A stretch of 64,000 bases of DNA from NCBI RefSeq assembly GCF_002198115.1, contig NZ_NGNR01000001.1:748268-812267 (forward strand). Reading direction: 5' to 3'. Numbering within the stretch: position 1 is the stretch's first letter; the number at the start of each line of letters is the position of its first letter. The translations under genes were made by a program, and so were the position numbers. The DNA comes from Robiginitalea sediminis. Lineage in GTDB: Bacteria > Bacteroidota > Bacteroidia > Flavobacteriales > Flavobacteriaceae. The notes under the pieces were generated by a model, which was given only the letters and a program-made list of their open reading frames with translations, was not told the DNA's origin and did not search any database. Shown in pieces: positions 59,022 through 64,000 of this stretch.

Positions 59022-61241
59022 TTATGCCAGGATTTGATAGGCCGCTAACGCCGTCAGATAGGCAAAGGTGCTCATAAAGGCCAGTTGCAACAGCGGCCAT
59101 TTCCAGCTGTTCGTTTCCCGTTTCACAATGGCCAGGGTACTCATACACTGCATGGCAAAGGCATAGAACAACAGGAGCGACACCCCGGAGGCCAGGTTAA
59201 AAAGAGGTTCTCCCTTTTCTTCGTTGATCTCCGCCGCCATCCGGTTTTTAATGGTCTCTTCCTCGTCGCTGCCCACACTGTAAATAGTGGCCAGGGTGCC
59301 TACAAAGACTTCCCGGGCTGCGAAGGAGGTAATTACGGCAATCCCAATCTTCCAATCGTATCCCAGGGGTTGTACCAGGGGCTCTATAAACTTGCCCATA
59401 TTCCCGATGATGGAATGCTCCAGGCGGTAGCTGGCAATCTCCTGGCTCAGGGCACGGGCCTCGAGGTCCCCCCGCCTTGCTTCGAGAGAATCCGCTATGC
59501 GGGAAGCATCTGTGGTTTCCGCCTCGAGGGCAGACTCGTAGGCTTCCAGGTTGCTAGCGATATAGTTTTTGCTGTACTGCGTGTACCCTTGTCCGGCCAC
59601 CCGGTCCGAAACAATGGTTTCCGCATTGTTGTAATCCTCCGTGAAGCCGGTAGAGCCCAGGAACCAGAGGACTATGGAAATAGCCAGGATGATCTTACCC
59701 GCCCCGTATACAAAGCTCTTGGTCTTTTCCACCACGGTGTAGAAGACATTCTTCCAAAGCGGAAGTTTATAGTTGGGCATCTCCACCATAAAGAAGCGAC
59801 GGGTGGGGATCTTTAGGATGCGGTTCAGGGCCCAGGCAGAAACCATGGCCGCCATAAAGCCCAACAGGTAGAGCATCATAAGGGCAAGGGCCTGGAAGCT
59901 GAGCCCCAGGAAACGCCCCTGGGGGATTACCAGGGAAATGATGATGAGGTATACCGGAAGGCGGGCCGAACACGTCATAAACGGGGTTACCAGGATGGTG
60001 ATGAGCCGCTCTTTCCAGCTTTCGATGTTCCGGGTGGCCATGACCGCCGGGATGGCGCAGGCCGTGCCGGAGATAAGGGGCACCACACTCTTGCCGCTCA
60101 GGCCGAAGGGGCGCATCAGGCGGTCCATCAGGAAAACCACCCGGCTCATGTACCCGGATTCCTCCAGGATGGAGATAAAGAGAAACAGGAAGGCAATCTG
60201 CGGAATGAAAATCACAATCCCGCCTATCCCCGCAATGATCCCTTCCGCAATCAGGTTGGTGAGGATGCCCTCGGGAAGCGCCCCTTTCACCCATTCGCTG
60301 GCCGAGGCAAAAAAGGCGTCGATAGCATCCATGGGGACGCTGCTCCAGTCGAAAATGGCCTGGAAGATGGTAAGAAGGATCACAAAAAAGATCAGGTATC
60401 CGAATATGCGGTGGGTCAGGACCCTGTCTATGGAGGCGCGCAGCCCGCGTGCAGCCTTCAGGTCTACGGCATAGCTTTCCTTCAGGATTTCATTTATAAA
60501 CTGGTAACGTTTGATGGTCTCCTTGTGCTGCAGTTTTTTGAGTTCCTGCCGGGATTTGATCTCAAAACTCTTTTCCCCTCCCGGGAGTTTTTTCTGCAGG
60601 GGGGTAAAGTTTACATCCTGGGTAATGACCACCCAGAGTTTGTACAGGTCCTCGTTGGGGAACGCCTTGCCCAGCCGCTGGAAATACTCCGGGTCTATAG
60701 TCTTTATATCGATGGTGGGCTGGCAGGAAAGGCAGCGGTACTCCTCAATGATCTGCTTGAGGGTTTCGATCCCGGTATTTTTCCGGGTACTCACCAGGGC
60801 TATGCGCGTTTGCAGTTTTTTCTCCAGGGCAGCCACGTCCAGGCTGATGCCTTTGCGCTTCATGCGGTCTGCCATATTGATCACCAGTACGGCCGGGAGC
60901 CGCAGGTCCTTGATCTGGGTAAAGAGCAGCAGGTTGCGCTTGAGGTTCTCCACATCGCTGACCACCACTACCAGGTCCGGGAAATCCGGGGCATTGCGGT
61001 TGAGCAGCAACTCCACGGCCACACTCTCGTCCAGGGAGGTGGTGTTGAGGCTGTAGGTGCCCGGGAGGTCTACGATATGCGCTTTCTTCCCTCTGGAGAG
61101 CCGGCAGATGCCCTGCTTTTTCTCCACGGTTATGCCCGGGTAGTTGCCCACTTTCTGGTTCAGTCCCGTAAGGCGGTTGAAAACCGAGGTCTTCCCGGTA
61201 TTGGGATTTCCGATTAAGGCAACCTTGATATCCTTACTCAT
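59022..61241 (-). CDS. feoB: Ferrous iron transporter B
   Basis: 739 residues from the ATG at 61241 (MSKDIKVALIGN); an earlier in-frame start at 61277 lies inside feoA. The G-domain has G1 GNPNTGKTS, the G3 motif DLPGTYSL and the G4 motif NMAD. The core is two Gate-type repeats with GTACAIPAVMATRNIES and FAAREVFVGTLATIYS. It brings Fe2+ into the cytosol. Overlaps feoA by 8 bp. An extended loop near 545-610, mostly helical, faces outside. Confidence 0.96.
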   Translation of the reverse strand: MSKDIKVALIGNPNTGKTSVFNRLTGLNQKVGNYPGITVEKKQGICRLSRGKKAHIVDLPGTYSLNTTSLDESVAVELLLNRNAPDFPDLVVVVSDVENLKRNLLLFTQIKDLRLPAVLVINMADRMKRKGISLDVAALEKKLQTRIALVSTRKNTGIETLKQIIEEYRCLSCQPTIDIKTIDPEYFQRLGKAFPNEDLYKLWVVITQDVNFTPLQKKLPGGEKSFEIKSRQELKKLQHKETIKRYQFINEILKESYAVDLKAARGLRASIDRVLTHRIFGYLIFFVILLTIFQAIFDWSSVPMDAIDAFFASASEWVKGALPEGILTNLIAEGIIAGIGGIVIFIPQIAFLFLFISILEESGYMSRVVFLMDRLMRPFGLSGKSVVPLISGTACAIPAVMATRNIESWKERLITILVTPFMTCSARLPVYLIIISLVIPQGRFLGLSFQALALMMLYLLGFMAAMVSAWALNRILKIPTRRFFMVEMPNYKLPLWKNVFYTVVEKTKSFVYGAGKIILAISIVLWFLGSTGFTEDYNNAETIVSDRVAGQGYTQYSKNYIASNLEAYESALEAETTDASRIADSLEARRGDLEARALSQEIASYRLEHSIIGNMGKFIEPLVQPLGYDWKIGIAVITSFAAREVFVGTLATIYSVGSDEEETIKNRMAAEINEEKGEPLFNLASGVSLLLFYAFAMQCMSTLAIVKRETNSWKWPLLQLAFMSTFAYLTALAAYQILA

Positions 61242-61473
61242 GCCCTTGGATGGGTTCAATTTCGATTTGGAGGGCAACTGTCCGCCGGATGGCGATATGC
61301 GAACCGCTTACGTTGATGTAGAGGGGGTCGCGCAGGGGCGCTTCCTGAATGAGTTCCACTTCGTTGCCGGGGAGGCAGCCCAATTCCAGGAGCTTGATGG
61401 GCAGGATGTCCTGGTCGAAGGACTTGATAATACCCCGCTCCCCGCGTTTCAGATGGGCGACAGTGAACCTCAA
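61234..61473 (-). CDS. feoA: Ferrous iron transport protein A
   Basis: 79 residues from a TTG at 61473. A stop codon lies two codons upstream and no ATG fits, so TTG must be used. SH3-like fold: LKRGERGIIKSFDQDILP, LELGCLPGNEVELIQ and SHIAIRRTVALQIEIEP. It supports FeoB on the inner face of the membrane. First gene of feoA-feoB-Cys-rich. A TATTTTTG element is at 61510-61503. Confidence 0.92.
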   Translation of the reverse strand: MRFTVAHLKRGERGIIKSFDQDILPIKLLELGCLPGNEVELIQEAPLRDPLYINVSGSHIAIRRTVALQIEIEPIQGHE

Positions 61474-61502
61474 TTCTTATTTAGATTGATTATAAGCAAT
61501 GA

Positions 61503-61510
61503 CAAAAATA
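61503..61510 (-). promoter_or_regulatory. -7 element of the feo operon
   Basis: Minus-strand TATTTTTG at 61510-61503. No TTG at the right distance. The leader (61474-61500) has an AT-rich stretch around 61480-61495 that could be a metal-regulator site, but no clean palindrome. Confidence 0.4.
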
Positions 61511-61554
61511 AGCGAAAAACCCGATTCGGCAGGCCCAAATCCCAAAAACTTGAC

Positions 61555-62229
61555 TCAATCCAGGGCGGCGGCCTTCAGGATGGCGAGGTCCTCCAGCAAC
61601 CGGTCCATATCTTCCCGGTTGGTGCCGTCATAGGTGCCCCGGATACGCCTCTGCTGGTCTACCAGGATAAAGTTCTCGGTGTGGATCATATCGAAGGGCC
61701 CTCCGTCCCCATCGGTTTTCACGGCCATGTAAGACCGGCGTGCCAGGTCGTAGATCTGTTTTTTATCCCCGGTAACCAGGTTCCACTTCGCATCGACCAC
61801 CCCCTTTTCCAGGGCGTAGGCCTTCAGGCGGGGTACCGAGTCGATCCCCGGCGTCACCGAATGGGACAATAGAAGCACCTCCGGGTCATCCAGGATCTGG
61901 CTTTGAATATAGGCCATATTCTGGGTCATGGTAGGGCAGATGGTAGGGCAGGTTGTAAAGAAGAAATCGGCAATGTAAATCTTGCCGGCATAGTCCTGTT
62001 GGGTAATGGTGTCGCCGTTCTGGTTGACCAGTGAAAAATCCGCCACCGTGTGGTATTTCTTCACATGGCTGATCTCGGCGTCTACCAGTTCCGGGTTAAA
62101 GTCTGCCGGCTGATATATGGGGAGGGTTTTTTTAGGCTGGAGCGCCCTGTAAAACAGCACGATAATAACGGCCGAAATCAGGAGCATGGTCAGGCCAAAA
62201 ATCTTGTATTTCGCGAAAAAAGACCGCAC
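61555..62229 (-). CDS. SCO1/SenC-family copper chaperone
   Basis: 224 residues from a GTG at 62229. An N-terminal anchor helix (IFGLTMLLISAVIIVLFY) is followed by a thioredoxin-like domain with Cys94 and Cys98 in TTCPTICPTM and His183 in MIHTENF, the three copper ligands. It helps build the CuA centre of cytochrome oxidase at the outer face of the inner membrane. No oxidase genes are in the window. Confidence 0.92.
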   Translation of the reverse strand: MRSFFAKYKIFGLTMLLISAVIIVLFYRALQPKKTLPIYQPADFNPELVDAEISHVKKYHTVADFSLVNQNGDTITQQDYAGKIYIADFFFTTCPTICPTMTQNMAYIQSQILDDPEVLLLSHSVTPGIDSVPRLKAYALEKGVVDAKWNLVTGDKKQIYDLARRSYMAVKTDGDGGPFDMIHTENFILVDQQRRIRGTYDGTNREDMDRLLEDLAILKAAALD

Positions 62230-62244
62230 GGCTCAGGGTTTTTG

Positions 62245-62275
62245 CAAAGGTACGCAACCGCACCCATCCCTTCAA
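62245..62275 (-). promoter_or_regulatory. Promoter of the SCO1 gene
   Basis: Minus strand: TTG at 62275-62273, a 20-bp spacer and a perfect TACCTTTG at 62252-62245, 15 bp before the GTG. It supports that start codon. Confidence 0.62.
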
Positions 62276-62358
62276 CCCAATGGGGCCTTGCGCTGCTAAA
62301 TCTTTCTTAAAGATGGTACCCGGGGTCGAATAGTTTTTTAAAAGCGGGCCTAATGATG

Positions 62359-62366
62359 TAGTTTTG
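62359..62366 (+). promoter_or_regulatory. -7 element of rseP
   Basis: A perfect TAGTTTTG at 62359-62366 with no clear TTG upstream. It excludes the in-frame GTG at 62366 and supports the ATG at 62393. Confidence 0.4.
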
Positions 62367-62392
62367 TGCGTTTTCAAAACAGCCCAGCGCCT

Positions 62393-63736
62393 ATGTCGCC
62401 CATCCTTATTCAGGCCCTACAATTCCTTTTGAGCTTGTCCCTGCTCATCGTCCTGCACGAGCTCGGGCATTTTGTACCCGCCAAACTCTTCAAGACCCGG
62501 GTAGAGAAATTCTACCTGTTTTTCGATATAAAGTATTCCCTCTTCAAAAAGAAGATCGGGGAAACCGTGTACGGTATCGGGTGGCTGCCCCTGGGGGGTT
62601 ATGTGAAGATTGCCGGGATGATAGACGAGAGCATGGACACCGAGCAGATGTCCGGCCCGCCCGAACCATGGGAATTCCGATCCAAGCCGGCCTGGCAGCG
62701 GCTTATCATCATGCTGGGAGGGGTTACCGTGAACTTCCTGGTTGCCCTGCTGATCTACATCTTTGCCTCCTGGTTCTACGGCGATGCCTACATATCGACC
62801 TCCAGCATCAAAGGGGGCTATCAGGTAACCAACCCTGTCCTTCTGGAAATGGGGGTCAGAACCGGAGACAACCTGGTCGCCATAGACGGGGAGCGCTATG
62901 ACAATTACGACGATTTACGGCGGAACCTGATTACGGCCGAACAGATCACCATTGAGCGGGACGGGCAGGAGCAGACCCTCACCCTTCCCGAGGACTTCCT
63001 CGGCCAGCTCTCCACGGGGGAAGATATCAGCCTTTTTGAACTGCGGCTGCCCTTTATTGTCCATTCGGTACCGGACTCTTCCCAGAATGCCGGGGCCGGC
63101 CTGAAAAAGGGCGATTGGGTCCGCCGGGTTGGCGGCCAGCAGGTGGCCTATTTCGATCAGATGGCCGAGGTCCTGAAACAATACCGCGGCCAAAGTGTAC
63201 CGGTACAGGTGGAGCGCGACGGCGCTCCGGTAGACCTGGAATTGCAGGTGAACAGCGAAGGCAAGATCGGAGTCTTTAACGGGGGGTCCATAGCGCGGTA
63301 TACAGAACTGGGCTATTTCGATACCGTTATTAAAGAATACGGCTTCTTTGAGAGCTTTGCGGTGGGGACGCGCAAGTTCGGTTCCCAGATTGCGGGCTAC
63401 TGGCTGCAACTGAAGAAGATTTTTACCCCGAGTACCGGTGCCTACAAAGGCGTTGGCGGGTTTAAGGCCATCTTCGACATCTTCCCGGATTTCTGGAGCT
63501 GGCAGGGCTTTTGGAATATTACGGCCTTTTTGTCCATCATGCTGGCCGTACTGAACCTGCTGCCCATCCCGGCCCTGGACGGGGGGCATGTCATGTTCCT
63601 CCTGTACGAGATGATCTCGGGGCGCAAGCCCAGCGACAAGTTTATGGAATACGCGCAGATGGTGGGCTTTTTCCTGCTGATTGCCCTTATCCTCTTCGCC
63701 AACGGGAACGATATTTACAAGGCCCTGACGAATTAA
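62393..63736 (+). CDS. rseP: Site-2 intramembrane metalloprotease RseP
   Basis: 447 residues. The zinc motif HELGH (22-26) is in the first helix; the second metal ligand is in PIPALDGGHV near the C-terminus. Between them are two PDZ-like regions (PVLLEMGVRTGDNLVAIDG and AGLKKGDWVRRVGGQQV). It cleaves anti-sigma factors or signal peptides within the inner membrane. Divergent from the SCO1 gene. Confidence 0.94.
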   Translation: MSPILIQALQFLLSLSLLIVLHELGHFVPAKLFKTRVEKFYLFFDIKYSLFKKKIGETVYGIGWLPLGGYVKIAGMIDESMDTEQMSGPPEPWEFRSKPAWQRLIIMLGGVTVNFLVALLIYIFASWFYGDAYISTSSIKGGYQVTNPVLLEMGVRTGDNLVAIDGERYDNYDDLRRNLITAEQITIERDGQEQTLTLPEDFLGQLSTGEDISLFELRLPFIVHSVPDSSQNAGAGLKKGDWVRRVGGQQVAYFDQMAEVLKQYRGQSVPVQVERDGAPVDLELQVNSEGKIGVFNGGSIARYTELGYFDTVIKEYGFFESFAVGTRKFGSQIAGYWLQLKKIFTPSTGAYKGVGGFKAIFDIFPDFWSWQGFWNITAFLSIMLAVLNLLPIPALDGGHVMFLLYEMISGRKPSDKFMEYAQMVGFFLLIALILFANGNDIYKALTN

Positions 63737-63754
63737 AACTTCCCCGATTTTTTA

Positions 63755-63785
63755 TTGGGGTATTATTGAGAAACTCTTATATTTG
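63755..63785 (+). promoter_or_regulatory. Promoter of tRNA-Asn
   Basis: TTG at 63755-63757, a 20-bp spacer and a perfect TATATTTG at 63778-63785, 42 bp before the tRNA. Confidence 0.65.
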
Positions 63786-63827
63786 CGTCCTCAAAATACG
63801 GTTTTAAAACCTTGTTTTGAGACCTAT

Positions 63828-63901
63828 TCCTCCTTAGCTCAGTTGGTTAGAGCATCTGACTGTTAATCAGAGGGTCCTTGGTTCGAGCCCAAGAGGGGGA
63901 G
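63828..63901 (+). tRNA. tRNA-Asn (anticodon GTT)
   Basis: 74 nt cloverleaf. The acceptor stem TCCTCCT (63828-63834) pairs with AGGGGGA (63894-63900), with one T-G wobble, and G63901 is the discriminator. Anticodon stem TCTGA/TCAGA holds loop CTGTTAA with GTT at 63862-63864. T-arm CTTGG/CCAAG encloses TTCGAGC. The 3' CCA is not encoded. Confidence 0.95.
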
Positions 63902-63910
63902 CTGCAACAT

Positions 63911-63938
63911 AGGCCGGTATTCACCGGCCTTTTTTATT
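63911..63938 (+). terminator. Terminator of tRNA-Asn
   Basis: AGGCCGGT (63911-63918), loop ATTC, ACCGGCCT (63923-63930), then TTTTT and further T. Confidence 0.85.
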
Positions 63939-63981
63939 TCTCTTGGTCTCGAGCCAACGCGCCATCTCGCGCCTCACTATC

Positions 63982-64000
63982 AAAGGTCCACCGGACCTTT
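63982..64000. terminator. Hairpin at the right edge, probable terminator
   Basis: AAAGGTCC (63982-63989), loop ACC, GGACCTTT (63993-64000). The window ends within its T tract, so direction cannot be judged; it may serve a convergent gene to the right. Confidence 0.5.

Noticed and set aside
1..64000. CRISPR arrays, insertion sequences, prophage genes, rRNA
   Set aside because: I looked for regularly spaced repeats, transposase or integrase motifs and rRNA sequence and found none. The only repeat-like element is at 33331-33759.

Overview
The window is chromosomal DNA of a GC-rich member of the Bacteroidota, most likely a marine Flavobacteriaceae. Robiginitalea or a close relative would fit, but that is inferred from gene content and style rather than from a marker gene. 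The signs are Bacteroidota-type promoters (TTG, a gap of about 18-21, TAnnTTTG), TonB-dependent receptors with an N-terminal carboxypeptidase-regulatory-like domain, families such as DUF3078 and DUF2141, a lycopene cyclase, and eukaryote-like class Ia ribonucleotide reductase.

Layout. 1-535 is the start of a LytTR response regulator gene that runs off the left edge. Divergent from it are two small exported proteins (857-1635) whose promoter carries a 14-bp direct repeat with a 21-bp period. nrdB-nrdA (2114-5696) follows and ends in a strong terminator; two tiny membrane ORFs lie beyond it. 6265-20886 is the accessory centrepiece. It is a sugar-oxidation locus with two paralogous GMC flavoenzymes, one gluconate-dehydrogenase-type small subunit with an export signal, three TIM-barrel isomerase-like proteins, a Gfo/Idh/MocA oxidoreductase, two MFS transporters and two DUF1080 (3-keto-glycoside lyase/hydrolase family) lipoproteins. 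It has no classical glycoside hydrolase and no SusC/D pair. 21000-23059 is yicC-gmk-nadD. 24482-31782 holds a PiT phosphate transporter, an internally duplicated beta-helix lipoprotein and its TonB receptor. 31976-41355 is mainly housekeeping (dgt, DUF3078, dxs, tadA, cold-shock protein, a ClC-type protein without the gating glutamate, aspS), interrupted by a 430-bp inverted-repeat element at 33331-33759. 41457-48127 is a tetR/tolC/MFP/RND efflux operon. 48330-50442 is isoprenoid/carotenoid (prenyl synthase, crtY). 50500-54333 is a metal locus (TonB receptor, DtxR-like regulator, ZIP transporter). After an S9 peptidase and small exported proteins, a feoA-feoB-Cys-rich operon, SCO1, rseP and tRNA-Asn close the window.

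How the parts work together. The 6.3-20.9 kb locus can be read as a periplasmic oxidative route for sugars. The GMC enzyme, exported with its Tat-signal small subunit, would oxidise a glycoside to a keto-sugar. The DUF1080 lipoproteins would cleave or rehydrate it, MFS carriers would import the products, and TIM-barrel and Gfo/Idh/MocA enzymes would reshape them. This is inferred from family membership and clustering, and it is the best candidate here for an under-described system. The metal genes on the right (DtxR/ZIP/TonB receptor and Feo) form two adjacent metal-homeostasis units.
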